A stretch of DNA of 64,000 nt from Delftia tsuruhatensis (GCF_903815225.1 NZ_LR813084.1:2770501-2834500); one strand, 5' to 3'. Counted from the first letter of the stretch, positions 26,049 through 35,145 are shown. The notes: generated by a model from the letters alone, not told the origin. Numbers and translations: made by a program.

Positions 26049-26054
26049 TTTCCC

Positions 26055-26558
26055 ATGCTTGGCTCATCCGTAGTCCGTGGCTGCCACACCCCCGTTGCGC
26101 GGAGCACGGTCATCCCGACCGACGACGACTTAATCATCCAGCAGGCCATTGCGATCCTCGAACACCGACTGTTTCAACGTGGCCCTCGGTTGAGCGGTCC
26201 CAAGGATGTGTGTGCCTTTTTGCGCCTGCAACTGGTCGCACAGGAGCACGAGGTGTTTGCCGCCGTGTTTTTGGATAGCCAGCATCAGGTGTTGGCCTAT
26301 GAGCGCCTGTTCCAGGGCTCCATCGACATCACCACGGTCTATCCACGGGTCATCCTCAAGCGTGCGCTGGAGCATGGCGCCAGCGCCGTGGTGCTGTGTC
26401 ACAACCATCCCTCGGGGGACACCCAGCCCAGCGCCGCCGACCGGCGCCTCACCGAGCACGTGCAGACCGTACTCCAGCTCATCGAGGTGCGCTTGCTGGA
26501 TCACCTCATCATCGGCAAGGGCCAGCCTTATTCCTTCGCCGAGTCCGGCTTGATCTGA
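26055..26558 (+). CDS. radC: RadC-family (JAB/MPN+) protein
   Basis: Protein of 167 residues consisting of the RadC JAB domain without the N-terminal HhH part of chromosomal RadC. Metal-binding motif: VLCHNHPSGDTQPSAAD around residues 113-129, with the partner Glu in the upstream helix-strand region. The function of RadC is unsettled; the old DNA-repair claim rests on a misassigned mutation, and a DNA-processing role in mobile elements is suspected. The gene has its own structured leader and good Shine-Dalgarno, and ends in front of a bidirectional terminator, so it is probably an independent unit. ICEs commonly carry this short form at this place. Confidence 0.9.
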   Translation: MLGSSVVRGCHTPVARSTVIPTDDDLIIQQAIAILEHRLFQRGPRLSGPKDVCAFLRLQLVAQEHEVFAAVFLDSQHQVLAYERLFQGSIDITTVYPRVILKRALEHGASAVVLCHNHPSGDTQPSAADRRLTEHVQTVLQLIEVRLLDHLIIGKGQPYSFAESGLI

Positions 26559-26592
26559 GCGAGCGGGCTCCATTCAAGCCAGTAATCCGCCC

Positions 26593-26632
26593 GAAGCCGT
26601 CGAGTGCCCCGCACTCGACGGCTTCGAATTTT
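26593..26632. terminator. Bidirectional terminator between radC and the hydrolase/caspase pair
   Basis: A perfect 14-bp stem, gaagccgtcgagtg (26593-26606) with cactcgacggcttc (26612-26625) and a 5-base loop, followed by gaatttt. It lies between the convergent radC and alpha/beta hydrolase genes. Confidence 0.8.
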
Positions 26633-26641
26633 CATTGCGAT

Positions 26642-27541
26642 TTAAGGGTTTTTCGCCGGCTGCGCGTGAATGGCATCGTAGATGGCTTGGGCAATTTTCG
26701 GGCTGCGTAGATAGGCCACGATGTCATGCCGATTGTCTTTATTGTCGATCACCTCCGTTATATCTTCGACACCGTCGAAGCCGATGGATTTCTTGACAAT
26801 CGCTTTACCCAAGGTGATGAAGTCCTCTTTGTTGCGCCCATTGATCCAGCGCTGTATCGGGGGCGTGGGGAGCGTGCCGCGCTTAGGCAGAATTGGGCGG
26901 AAAATCGCCACGCTCAAGGGCGAGCCCAGGGTCACGAACAGGGGAAATTTGTAGTTTGCCAAAGATTCGCTGGCCAAGAGCCGATAGCTCACCACCGAGC
27001 CTAGGGAATGGCCGATGACGATCGCGGAATCGAATTTATCCTCCAGCACTTGCTCTTTTACCTTGGCATCGATTTTCGCTGCCAATGCTGGATCGCCGAT
27101 ATAAACCGAGGCTTGTTTAAGAAACAGTTTGGCAATGTACTTGCCCTTGGTGGGCAGCAAGCGTTCCAACACATTGGCGAATGCGATGACCCAGCCTTCA
27201 TGCGGCACGCCTTGCGCTACGGCCTGCAAGGGTAAGCCTTCTTCCGCAGCGGCAGCTTGTAGTTCCTCTTCAGTGATGCCGGCTTCTTCAGCATAGGTAC
27301 GCAAAAATTCAATAGCCAAACCCGAGGAAACTTGCCCATCGCCCATTTCCACCACGGCATTGCCTTGGGTGCTGGCTTGCGCGAGAGTATCCGCGTAATA
27401 CGCCGTGTGTACAGTGAAAGATTTTTTCGGGGTAAGCCCCAGGTCTTGCCATCCCGCTTGGAGTGCCGTCATCCAGCGTGTTTCAATTTCCTTGACGGTG
27501 TAGGTTTCATTGTTGATTCCATGCACGAATACCAGTCTCAT
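26642..27541 (-). CDS. Alpha/beta hydrolase, partner of the caspase in a two-gene defence candidate
   Basis: Protein of 299 residues. It has a VFVHGIN start typical of lipase/esterase-like hydrolases, the nucleophile elbow IVIGHSLGS with Ser179, and His272 in NRHDIVAYL; Asp240 in GRNKEDF is a plausible third member of the triad. No signal peptide is present, so the enzyme is cytosolic. Its start lies 2 bases after the caspase stop and both are on the strand opposite to the conjugation genes. Candidate roles are a lipase-like toxic effector activated by the caspase, or an esterase cleaving a signal or membrane lipid. Fold and catalytic residues are seen; the defence role is inferred from pairing and place in an ICE cargo spot. 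Confidence 0.82.
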   Translation of the reverse strand: MRLVFVHGINNETYTVKEIETRWMTALQAGWQDLGLTPKKSFTVHTAYYADTLAQASTQGNAVVEMGDGQVSSGLAIEFLRTYAEEAGITEEELQAAAAEEGLPLQAVAQGVPHEGWVIAFANVLERLLPTKGKYIAKLFLKQASVYIGDPALAAKIDAKVKEQVLEDKFDSAIVIGHSLGSVVSYRLLASESLANYKFPLFVTLGSPLSVAIFRPILPKRGTLPTPPIQRWINGRNKEDFITLGKAIVKKSIGFDGVEDITEVIDNKDNRHDIVAYLRSPKIAQAIYDAIHAQPAKNP

Positions 27542-27543
27542 GA

Positions 27544-29448
27544 TTAGGCTCCTTTAAAAGCTGCGGTAATGGCTGCGACGGCTTCTTTTCCAGTGAACGT
27601 AGTAATCGGCGAGGGTGCCAAATTATCAATAAATTCCCAACAGGTCTTATGAAACTGATGTGGACTATTTTGCATGTAAGACCAGCCTGCTCTGAGCATT
27701 GGGGTCAACCCTGCAACGGGTGAGGAAGCGACTTCGCGGGTGGCCTCGAATGTAAATCTAGGGGCATCGATGTAGGGAGGCTGCTGTGCTTCAACAGGTG
27801 GTATATCCACGAAAAAGCCGGTGTCTTTCTTGTTTAATGGCATCCCGCTCAGCATGGCAATATCAAACGGAATGGGTTGTCCATGCCAAACGTAATAAAA
27901 TGCCATGCGCCGGATGTTATTAATATCCCCTGCTGCCTTGTATAGGTATGCGGCTATTATGCCGAGCATGGGGTCCAAGTGTTTCCTGTTGCGCATGGAT
28001 TCAAGAATTTTTGCTGCATCGGCTGATTTTAAATAGCCTCTAGACAATCCCTTTAATGCTTCAACGGAACTCAAGCCTAGAGTCTCTCTAGGATTGTCAA
28101 AAACAGATTTCCAACTAAGAAATTCCAATCCTTCTATGCCTTGCGTATAGGTTCTCGGAAAACAAACGCAGAACGTCAAGGGCATCATGGGGATGAGGCT
28201 TATCGCGCTGCCATTGAAGTCCAGGCAAACAGTTGTACCATTTGGCGAAGCATTGTCCTTTGCTTCAACAAACGCCTTCGCTGTTCTGTCAGACATTGGC
28301 TTCATTGTTTCTCTTGGAACTCTTTGCCACTCTCTTTGCTGCGAATAGACACTGAATTCTTTTCCACCAATCAACACCAGAGCTGGATCGGGTATTTTGT
28401 ACTTTAATTCACCGTAAATCTCATCAACTAATGCGCGCCGCCAATTGGATTGAGAGGATTTGAACCTCTCATTTTGACGTGCTTCAAATTTTTCTCGCTC
28501 TCTGAATTGTGCTAAAAATATTGCAGATTCGTACGAATGACTTTTCGATTTTTCGTTTTCTTTTTCAGGAAGATTAATACCATTATCAAAATAGTCTACG
28601 ATTAATTCAGAGACACCCATATCAGGGAGTTGCACGTTCCCTGCTAGCTCTCCATAATCCGGCTCTGGTGTGAGATTGTCAAATGTTGCATAGATATGCT
28701 CCACAGGGCGGAAACCGGGATCGCATTGCGTGTTTTGTATACGATCAACAGTAAGTGCTACTCTAGGGACATGTTCCTCTAAGTAATCCGCCAGACTTTG
28801 ACTGGTCACTACTTGCCGGTTTGATGCAAGTAAAATCTGATCTAGGTTTATACCTCGTGGTTCAGAAAGTGCCTCAAGCAAAATTGAGGAAAAAATCGGA
28901 TATGCTGGTTTTCCGTCTTTGGCTGGCGCGATGAATGAGCTTGTCCCATTTTGGCATGAGAAAAAATTATCTTTCTGATGGTTTTTTGAATGTCCAGCAA
29001 GCGTATCCAAAACAGGGTCAGCTGCGCCAGTGATTGTTAGAGGCCCTCGGCATGCATCGCTAATAAATGCAATCTGCTTTGGTCCATAGGAGGATAATGC
29101 TTCGCGGAATGAGTTGACGCTTATCCGCTCCCTCGTTTGGTGAGGGCCAGGTGATAAAATTAAGTACTGATCTGGCCAAACCGCGAAACCATGTCCACAG
29201 AAGTACACAACAATCCGTTTTCTATCGAGCAGAAAGGAGGGGTCTGTTGTGCCATCGTCCTCGTCCGGCGTGAGAACGGATCGAATCAGATCAATTGTGA
29301 CCGGATTTTCCCGGTCGCTAAATACTTTTACCTCATACGACTGTGCCGCCCATTCAGCTATTTTATCTACTGCCTCCAGTACGCCCGGAAGAGTCTCCAT
29401 ACCTTTGGGCTTATGCACTCCAATCGCAATAAATAATGGCTTACGCAT
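27544..29448 (-). CDS. Large caspase-family protein, first gene of a caspase/hydrolase pair
   Basis: Protein of 634 residues. Residues 1-230 are a C14 domain: KPLFIAIGVHKP start, catalytic His86 in VVYFCGHGF and catalytic Cys133 in AFISDACRGP. The next 400 residues are unassigned. They include a charged helical part near 300-350 (SAIFLAQFREREKFEARQNE), a beta-rich part around 370-450 and a helical end. No EAD1-like end is present, so it differs from the caspase at 5411. The DNA is AT-richer than the flanking conjugation genes. Co-oriented tightly with the hydrolase gene, it probably forms a protease-effector defence module. The C-terminal part may sense the trigger. No known named system was recognised. 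Confidence 0.8.
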   Translation of the reverse strand: MRKPLFIAIGVHKPKGMETLPGVLEAVDKIAEWAAQSYEVKVFSDRENPVTIDLIRSVLTPDEDDGTTDPSFLLDRKRIVVYFCGHGFAVWPDQYLILSPGPHQTRERISVNSFREALSSYGPKQIAFISDACRGPLTITGAADPVLDTLAGHSKNHQKDNFFSCQNGTSSFIAPAKDGKPAYPIFSSILLEALSEPRGINLDQILLASNRQVVTSQSLADYLEEHVPRVALTVDRIQNTQCDPGFRPVEHIYATFDNLTPEPDYGELAGNVQLPDMGVSELIVDYFDNGINLPEKENEKSKSHSYESAIFLAQFREREKFEARQNERFKSSQSNWRRALVDEIYGELKYKIPDPALVLIGGKEFSVYSQQREWQRVPRETMKPMSDRTAKAFVEAKDNASPNGTTVCLDFNGSAISLIPMMPLTFCVCFPRTYTQGIEGLEFLSWKSVFDNPRETLGLSSVEALKGLSRGYLKSADAAKILESMRNRKHLDPMLGIIAAYLYKAAGDINNIRRMAFYYVWHGQPIPFDIAMLSGMPLNKKDTGFFVDIPPVEAQQPPYIDAPRFTFEATREVASSPVAGLTPMLRAGWSYMQNSPHQFHKTCWEFIDNLAPSPITTFTGKEAVAAITAAFKGA

Positions 29449-29644
29449 CCGAAATCCCTCTCAATTAAAACGTTTCCAATGACGAGCAACGCAAGCCTTT
29501 CCCACTAGGCGAGCTCCCGCGGTCAAGCGCATCAGCCTGTGGTCGTAACATTCAGAAACCGCAGTCGATGATATCCGATTGTTTCTCGCGCCCGTGGGCG
29601 CGATGCGCTGCACTTGCGCAATCATCAACTTGCGGAGCGTCGAC

Positions 29645-30082
29645 GTGCACACAGTCCATTGCACCTTTCAGGGCCAGACTTGGTGTTTTCCCTGGGCACT
29701 GGCCATCGCGCTATTTGCCAGCGGTGCAACCGCCACTGAGGTCTGGGTTGTCACCGATTCCCAGCACCCGGTCAGCGGCACCCGCACGCCACAGCGCCAT
29801 ATCGAGTTGGATGCGGCCCAGGCCATTGAGGCACAACTCTCCGCGCAACTGCCGAATGATCCGCAAGCCGCCGCCAAGCAGGTGCAACAGCGCCTCCAGC
29901 AAGGCGGCGATGGGCTGCAACAACGCTTGGCTCGGGCCTACCAAGACGTGACCGATGCTTGGCGTCTTGGCATCACCACGCTGCCGGCGGTGGTGGTGGA
30001 TCAGCGCTATGTGGTCTATGGGCAAAGCAATCTCGACCAGGCGCTGGCGCGTATCGCGCGCCAGCGTAGGGAACAGCCATGA
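29645..30082 (+). CDS. Integrating conjugative element protein, PFL_4709 family (TIGR03757)
   Basis: Exported protein of 145 residues if started at the GTG at 29645, which has a GGAG about 8 bases upstream; the frame is open to 29579 and an ATG at 29603 is also possible. A signal-like stretch (CFPWALAIALFASGATA) precedes a thioredoxin-like fold part: EVWVVTDSQHPVSG at the start and LGITTLPAVVVDQRYVVYGQSNLDQAL at the end, the TIGR03757 hallmark (TraF/TrbC-like). It works in the periplasm with the PFL_4710 and PFL_4711 proteins. It overlaps the next gene by 4 bases. Confidence 0.85.
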   Translation: MHTVHCTFQGQTWCFPWALAIALFASGATATEVWVVTDSQHPVSGTRTPQRHIELDAAQAIEAQLSAQLPNDPQAAAKQVQQRLQQGGDGLQQRLARAYQDVTDAWRLGITTLPAVVVDQRYVVYGQSNLDQALARIARQRREQP

Positions 30083-31014
30083 TCCCACGAGCCCTACGCT
30101 TGGCCACGGCTGTCGTGCTGGGGTGTCAGGCCACCGCGAGTTTCGCCCTCAGCACCGCAACCCTGGTGGCCTCGACCGCCTCCACCGACTGCTTGGAATA
30201 CCGGGTGACGGGCCTGTGCTACTGGCTGCAATGCACGCCCTTTGGCTGCAAGGTGCGCACCTCGGTCAAGGTTCGCCACTACGTGCCGGACGCGGTGGTT
30301 TCCAGCTATGCCACCACGGGCGCCAACCCCTGGGTCGAGGTGCGGGCCATGAGCCTGCCCAACCCCAGTGCCCTGGGCGGTAATGACGGCACCACCAATC
30401 AACCGAGCGAGAACACACTCGCCAAATTCAAGAACGCCGATGTGATCGGCCATCCGGGTGGCGCGGCCTTCAGCCAGTTCGCCAGCGCTTCTGGCTTCGC
30501 CTGCCAAGGCGCGGGCACGGCTTTTATGCCGTACTTGTTGAGCACGCTGGACACCCTGGCTTGGCGCTACAACGTGCCCGAGTTGCTGTACCCGGAAGCG
30601 CTGGTGCCGGGTATGCGCGAAATTGGCGCGCGCGGCAGCCTCAACCTGTGGGGCGCGGTCTACCCGCGTGGCGGCTTTCTGCACCAGGTGGATGACCACA
30701 AGGCGGCGGCGGTGGTGGCCCAGCGTGCCGGCGACATCGTCACGCGTCGGGGGCAGGTGCATGTCTACCAGCCCTTGCTGGCCAGCCCACGGCCGGGCTA
30801 CTGGCCCGCGGGCGAGCTGAAGGAAAGCGCCGCCGCCACGGGCAAGTGGCAGGAGTTGACGCCGCGCTTGTCCACGTCGTGCGCGGTGTTCCCCAACAGC
30901 GGGGCCAGGCTCCAGGCCCAGCAAGGGGATTACGCCTGGGCGCTGTGGCGACCCTATAGCTGCTGCCAGCGGCGCGGGCAAACCTTTCTGGGCAGTACCG
31001 ACTTCAACAACTGA
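30079..31014 (+). CDS. Integrating conjugative element protein, PFL_4710 family (TIGR03756; TraU-like)
   Basis: Exported protein of 311 residues with a signal peptide ending around SFA. Near the start it has CLEYRVTGLCYWLQCTPFGC, a Cys-rich block shared with TraU-type proteins, followed by VKVRHYVPDAVVSSY. The end, YAWALWRPYSCCQRRGQTFLGSTDFN, is also typical. TraU is needed for DNA transfer rather than pilus formation in F-type systems. The several Cys residues are likely substrates of the DsbA-like protein encoded upstream. Confidence 0.9.
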   Translation: MIPRALRLATAVVLGCQATASFALSTATLVASTASTDCLEYRVTGLCYWLQCTPFGCKVRTSVKVRHYVPDAVVSSYATTGANPWVEVRAMSLPNPSALGGNDGTTNQPSENTLAKFKNADVIGHPGGAAFSQFASASGFACQGAGTAFMPYLLSTLDTLAWRYNVPELLYPEALVPGMREIGARGSLNLWGAVYPRGGFLHQVDDHKAAAVVAQRAGDIVTRRGQVHVYQPLLASPRPGYWPAGELKESAAATGKWQELTPRLSTSCAVFPNSGARLQAQQGDYAWALWRPYSCCQRRGQTFLGSTDFNN

Positions 31015-31024
31015 GGGCCATGTG

Positions 31025-32386
31025 ATGAATCCTCCCATTGTCAGGCGCCAACGCGCCCGTGCGTGGCTCAGCTGCGCGCTGCTGTGCGGCGCCGGCCTGG
31101 CGCACGCCGCCAGTGGTTTCCAACAGAGCGGCAGCGTGATCGGCGATGAGGTGCTGTACTCGATTGGCGGTGGCCAGGCCGTGTCGCTGGGTGGCGCGGC
31201 GGGCATGCAATCGATCGGGGTGGGCGTCGGTTGGAACAGCAATCTGATCTGCGGCGATATGAGCATCAGCACGACGGTCAAGAACCAGCTGAACGGCTTG
31301 ACCAACGGTTTTCAGAACATCATGGGCAACGTGATCCAAAGCGCGACCAGCGCGGTCGCCTCGTTGCCAGCGCTGATCATTCAGCGCGCCGATCCTGGGC
31401 TGTACAACTTGCTGACCAATGGGGTGTTGCAAGCACGGCTGGACTTCGACCGCTCCAAGCTCACCTGCCGTGCCATGGCCACGCGCATGGCCGATATGGC
31501 CGGGGGACAGATGGGCTGGGCGCAACTGGCCGAGGGCATGGCTTTGCAAAAAGCCGTGTCCAGCACCGACGCGGTGTCGGCGGTGACCCAGGCCGAAAAT
31601 CGCCGAGGCAATGACGGCGTGCCGTGGGTCGGTGGCGGCAATGCCGGTGGCAGCGGACAACGCTCAATCAAGGTGGTGGGCGACGTGACGCGGGCCGGCT
31701 ACAACCTGGTGAACGGTCGCGGCGTTGCCGACAGCTCCACCATCTCGCGTGCCAACTGCGCAAGCCTGGCCTGCCAGACCTGGGCCTCGCCGCAAGCGGC
31801 CGCCGATTGGGCAACGCGGGTACTGGGCGAGCAAGAGCAACGCACCTGTGACGCCTGCGCCAAAACCCAGACCGTGCCGGGGGTTGGCCTGACGCCGCTG
31901 ATCCAAGAAGAGTACGACGGCAAACTCAAAGTGCTGTTGGCGTTGATCAAAGGCACTCGCACCACCACCTTCGACAACTTGAACGAGGCCGGCAGCGCAT
32001 CCTTGCCGATTACCCGTGGGGTGATCGAGGCGTTGCGCGATGAGCCGGACCAGAACATCCTGGCCCGGCGCTTGGCCTCCGAGGCCGCCTTGGCTTCGGT
32101 GCTGGAAAAAGCCTTGCTGCTCCAACGCACGCTGTTGACCGGCAAGAAGGAGCCGAACGTGGCGGCCAATCAGCTTGCCGTGCAGGCGGTGAACCAGGAG
32201 AGCGACGCCCTGGACCGGGAGATTCTCAACTTGAAAACCGAGCTGGAGCTACGCCGCGTGCTGGCCAGCAACTCACCGATGGCCATCATTCAGCGCCACG
32301 GCGCGCGCGCCGCGGGCTCGCGCGGGGTGTTCGAGGGCGACCCGGTGCCCGATCGCCTGCATCAACTTCAGCGGGGCAAACCATGA
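31025..32386 (+). CDS. Integrating conjugative element protein, PFL_4711 family (TIGR03755; TraH-like position)
   Basis: Exported protein of 453 residues; the ATG at 31025 is preferred to the GTG one codon earlier. Signal peptide WLSCALLCGAGLAHA. The N-terminal domain (SVIGDEVLYSIGGGQAVS, WNSNLICGDMSISTTVKNQL) and a C-terminal helical region (EKALLLQRTLLTGKKEPNVAANQLAVQAV) fit the family. By place it corresponds to TraH of F-type systems, a pilus-assembly component. It overlaps the next gene by 4 bases. Confidence 0.9.
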   Translation: MNPPIVRRQRARAWLSCALLCGAGLAHAASGFQQSGSVIGDEVLYSIGGGQAVSLGGAAGMQSIGVGVGWNSNLICGDMSISTTVKNQLNGLTNGFQNIMGNVIQSATSAVASLPALIIQRADPGLYNLLTNGVLQARLDFDRSKLTCRAMATRMADMAGGQMGWAQLAEGMALQKAVSSTDAVSAVTQAENRRGNDGVPWVGGGNAGGSGQRSIKVVGDVTRAGYNLVNGRGVADSSTISRANCASLACQTWASPQAAADWATRVLGEQEQRTCDACAKTQTVPGVGLTPLIQEEYDGKLKVLLALIKGTRTTTFDNLNEAGSASLPITRGVIEALRDEPDQNILARRLASEAALASVLEKALLLQRTLLTGKKEPNVAANQLAVQAVNQESDALDREILNLKTELELRRVLASNSPMAIIQRHGARAAGSRGVFEGDPVPDRLHQLQRGKP

Positions 32387-32727
32387 GTCGACCCGCGTCG
32401 TCTTCTCGCTGGCGCCGGCCTCTCGGCCTCGCGCTGCTCTGGACGCTGGCGTTGCTCGTCCTAGCGGGTTTGGCGAACGTCGCCGGCCTGTACCTGCTGG
32501 GCAGCCTCGACGCTTGGCGCCGCTGGCTACAAGCGGCCAGCCACTACTTGCTGGTCTGGCGCCTGTGTTTGTACGCCATGGCCGGCTATGGCTGGTGGCG
32601 CATGCGCCGCCAGTTGCTGGCGCGCGAGCCCGGTGCCGACGCTGGGCGCCGGCTGCTGCGGGCCGAGATCGGCGCCCTGGTGGCGATCGCTGCGTTGGAG
32701 ATCAGCCTGCTGCGACAGGCCATGTAG
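32383..32727 (+). CDS. Small ICE membrane protein between the PFL_4711 and TraG-N genes
   Basis: Protein of 114 residues with two or three hydrophobic segments (about 12-38, 51-70 and 92-108) and Arg-rich connecting loops. It starts within the PFL_4711 stop codon (ATGA) and is followed 15 bases later by the TraG-N gene. No named family was recognised, but short membrane proteins occur at this place in related ICEs. Confidence 0.75.
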   Translation: MSRPASSSRWRRPLGLALLWTLALLVLAGLANVAGLYLLGSLDAWRRWLQAASHYLLVWRLCLYAMAGYGWWRMRRQLLAREPGADAGRRLLRAEIGALVAIAALEISLLRQAM

Positions 32728-32742
32728 CGGGGGAGTTGGCAC

Positions 32743-34263
32743 ATGACGCTGTTCACTACGGACTATCTGGAGTACTACCTGACGCTGGTGGGCTGGATCG
32801 TGCATAACGGCATCTGGGCGGTGCTGGTCGGCAGCGGCGCATTCGCCATTCCCTTCGTCGCCATTGCCCTTCAGGAGTGGCTGAAGGCCAAGGGCGAAGG
32901 CGCGGACGAAGGCAACAAGGGGGTGTTGTCCGCCGCGCGGATCGAAATCCGCGTGTATGTGGCGTTGGTGGTGGTGGTGTTCGCCGGCATTCCGTTGATC
33001 GACGTTGACCTCGATGTCCTACGCTTCGACGCAAGCCGTTCGCAACAGTGCCAAGTGCAGGTGGCGCAACCGAAAGAGACCGGCTGGAGTCAGTCGTTCA
33101 GCGTGCTCAACAATCAAAGCGCCAAGGTGCCGCTGTGGTGGGCGTTCATGCATGCCCTGTCGCGCTCGCTCACCGCGGCCTCGGTGGCGGCGATTCCCTG
33201 CGGCAGCGATTTGCGGCAAATGCGCATGGAGATCAATGCCACCCGCATCAATGACCCGGTGCTCGCCCAGGAGGTGGCGGATTTCAGTCGCGACTGCTAC
33301 GGACCGGCGCGCGCCAAGTTGTTTATGCACCGCCCACCACTCGACGAAGCGCAGATGCATGACGTGACCTGGATCGGCTCGCGCTGGTTCGTCGAATCGG
33401 CCGGCTTTTATGACAGCTACCGCTCCAGCACCCCACGCGACGACTGGCCCTACCAAAGCAGCCGCGATGCCGGGCTGGCACAAGTGCCCAGCGGCGGTGG
33501 CTACCCGAACTGCAAGCAGTGGTGGACGGAGGGCGGCAAGGGCCTGCGCGCACGGCTACTCAACCAAGTCGAGCCCAGCCTGCTCAACCGGGTCGCCAGT
33601 TGGGCCGGCTTTATGAGCCGCGCCGAGGTGGACGATGGGGTGATCCGCGCCATTGCCGCGCCACGCCAGCAGAAGCTCAGCCAAGCCACGGTCTACACCG
33701 ACTACGGCGGGCAGATCGACAAGACCCTGCCCAACATCGTCACGCGCGGCGCGAGCGACGTGGGCTTGGCCGTGGGCGCGGTGGCGGCGTTTCCCGCAAT
33801 GGACGCCATGCGCCAAGCGCTGCCGATGGTGTTGAGCTTGCTGAAAATGGCGCTGGTCATCTGCATCCCGTTGGTGCTGGTGGTCGGCGCCTATGAGCTG
33901 AAAACCTTGGTGACCATCAGTGTGGTGCAGTTCGCGCTGTTCTTCGTCGATTTTTGGCTGCAACTCGCGCGCTGGATCGACAGCACGGTCCTCGATGCGT
34001 TGTACGGCTGGGGCTGGGGCTGGAATCGGCCGGTGACCAATTTCGACCTGACGCTTGGGTTGAACAATGCGTTTGGCGACCTGTTGCTCAACTATGTGCT
34101 GGGGGCGATGTTCATCGTGTTGCCTGGCCTGTGGGTGACGGCGCTGGGGTGGGCGGGCACCCGCGCTGGGCAAGTGGTTCAAGGCATGGCGGAAGGCAGC
34201 AAGGGCAGCGCTCAGGCTGGCGGCAAGGGCGCGAGCGGGCTGTCCGGCGGCAAGCTCAAATAG
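32743..34263 (+). CDS. TraG N-terminal-domain inner-membrane mating protein
   Basis: Protein of 506 residues with a gaggagttgg-like ribosome-binding region upstream. It starts FTTDYLEYYLTLVGWIVHNGIWAVLVGSG, with membrane helices near 17-45 and 66-90, a central soluble region and several helices between about 365 and 470. The pattern matches the TraG N-terminal domain, the inner-membrane part of the mating-pair stabilization channel. It lacks the C-terminal periplasmic half of F TraG, as usual in these ICEs. It is the last + strand gene of the transfer operon before the DUF3742 and toxin-antitoxin genes. Confidence 0.9.
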   Translation: MTLFTTDYLEYYLTLVGWIVHNGIWAVLVGSGAFAIPFVAIALQEWLKAKGEGADEGNKGVLSAARIEIRVYVALVVVVFAGIPLIDVDLDVLRFDASRSQQCQVQVAQPKETGWSQSFSVLNNQSAKVPLWWAFMHALSRSLTAASVAAIPCGSDLRQMRMEINATRINDPVLAQEVADFSRDCYGPARAKLFMHRPPLDEAQMHDVTWIGSRWFVESAGFYDSYRSSTPRDDWPYQSSRDAGLAQVPSGGGYPNCKQWWTEGGKGLRARLLNQVEPSLLNRVASWAGFMSRAEVDDGVIRAIAAPRQQKLSQATVYTDYGGQIDKTLPNIVTRGASDVGLAVGAVAAFPAMDAMRQALPMVLSLLKMALVICIPLVLVVGAYELKTLVTISVVQFALFFVDFWLQLARWIDSTVLDALYGWGWGWNRPVTNFDLTLGLNNAFGDLLLNYVLGAMFIVLPGLWVTALGWAGTRAGQVVQGMAEGSKGSAQAGGKGASGLSGGKLK

Positions 34264-34286
34264 CCTGCTTGAGGCCAATGGCGGGG

Positions 34287-34664
34287 TCAGTCGTCGGTGT
34301 AGTTCACATCGCTCACGTCGTGGTACAGGTTAGGGTCATAGCCAGCGGTCTTGCGCGCTTGGTCGAGGTGGGTGAAGGGCCAGACATCGGCGTCCTGTGC
34401 GCCGCCCTGCATTGCGCCCCACGCAGCCAAAGCCAAGCCGGCCATCAGCAGCAGCGTTACCCAGAACGCCACGTACAACAGCACGCCCAGCACCAGCAGC
34501 TTCACGGCCCATAGCAATACGCTGGCGGCGCCTGCGGGTAGGCCCTTGGCACGCCACGCCAGCTTCCATCCACGTTCCCTGCGTTGGTAAGCTCGCCAGC
34601 CTCGGCCCAGCCAGTGCCCCAGGCGCCATGCGCGATGGGAGGGATGTACTCTGCTCATGGTCAT
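34287..34664 (-). CDS. DUF3742-family ICE protein
   Basis: Protein of 125 residues. A basic N-terminal helix (RAWRLGHWLGRGWRAYQRRERGW) is followed by one or two membrane helices (about 48-84) and a C-terminal tail PFTHLDQARKTAGYDPNLYHDVSDVNYTDD typical of DUF3742. It is convergent to the TraG-N gene. Its role is unknown; it is a regular companion of this position in clc/PFGI-1-like ICEs. Confidence 0.88.
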   Translation of the reverse strand: MTMSRVHPSHRAWRLGHWLGRGWRAYQRRERGWKLAWRAKGLPAGAASVLLWAVKLLVLGVLLYVAFWVTLLLMAGLALAAWGAMQGGAQDADVWPFTHLDQARKTAGYDPNLYHDVSDVNYTDD

Positions 34665-34686
34665 CTCCTGTGCTGGGCGAGCGTTG

Positions 34687-35145
34687 CTACTCGCGTTGCT
34701 GCCAGCCTTGCTGGCTGGCGGCGATCAAGCTGTCCCAATCATCGGGCGGGTTGCCACGGCCCAACATCTTCTCGAACAGCGCATAGGGGTCGGATTGACT
34801 GCCCGCCGAGCGTAGGCTGTGCTCGTCGTTGATCCACGCATAGATGATGGTCTTGGACTTGGAGTCATAGCGGAAAAACAGACGATAGCGCCTGCCCAGC
34901 TTGGCCCGTCGCCAATGGCGGTACGCCGGCCCCAAGGTGTTGCCTTGGCGGAATTCGTCACGCCCTGGGTCGCTTGGCACCCCCTCTTGGATCAACTGCA
35001 CCAAGGCCCGGAAGAACTTGACGTTGGCGTTGTTGGCGAACCCCTGCGGGTCGCGCTCTTGCGCCCGCAACACGGCAGCGCGCAGTTTCAGCATCTGCTC
35101 GATCAGGTTGTCATGAAACAGCAGTGTCCAGCCATGCCGTTGCAT
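34687..35145 (-). CDS. yhaV: YhaV-family toxin (RNase) of a PrlF/YhaV toxin-antitoxin pair
   Basis: Protein of 152 residues with the YhaV/RelE-like pattern: GWTLLFHDNLIEQMLKL start, RDEFRQGNTLGPAYRHWRRAKLGRRYRLFFRYD core and IIYAWINDEHSLRSAGSQSDPYALF end. YhaV is a ribosome-dependent or free mRNA interferase neutralized by PrlF. It overlaps the antitoxin stop (ATGA), antitoxin first. In an ICE the pair would stabilize maintenance by killing cells that lose the element. Confidence 0.9.
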   Translation of the reverse strand: MQRHGWTLLFHDNLIEQMLKLRAAVLRAQERDPQGFANNANVKFFRALVQLIQEGVPSDPGRDEFRQGNTLGPAYRHWRRAKLGRRYRLFFRYDSKSKTIIYAWINDEHSLRSAGSQSDPYALFEKMLGRGNPPDDWDSLIAASQQGWQQRE

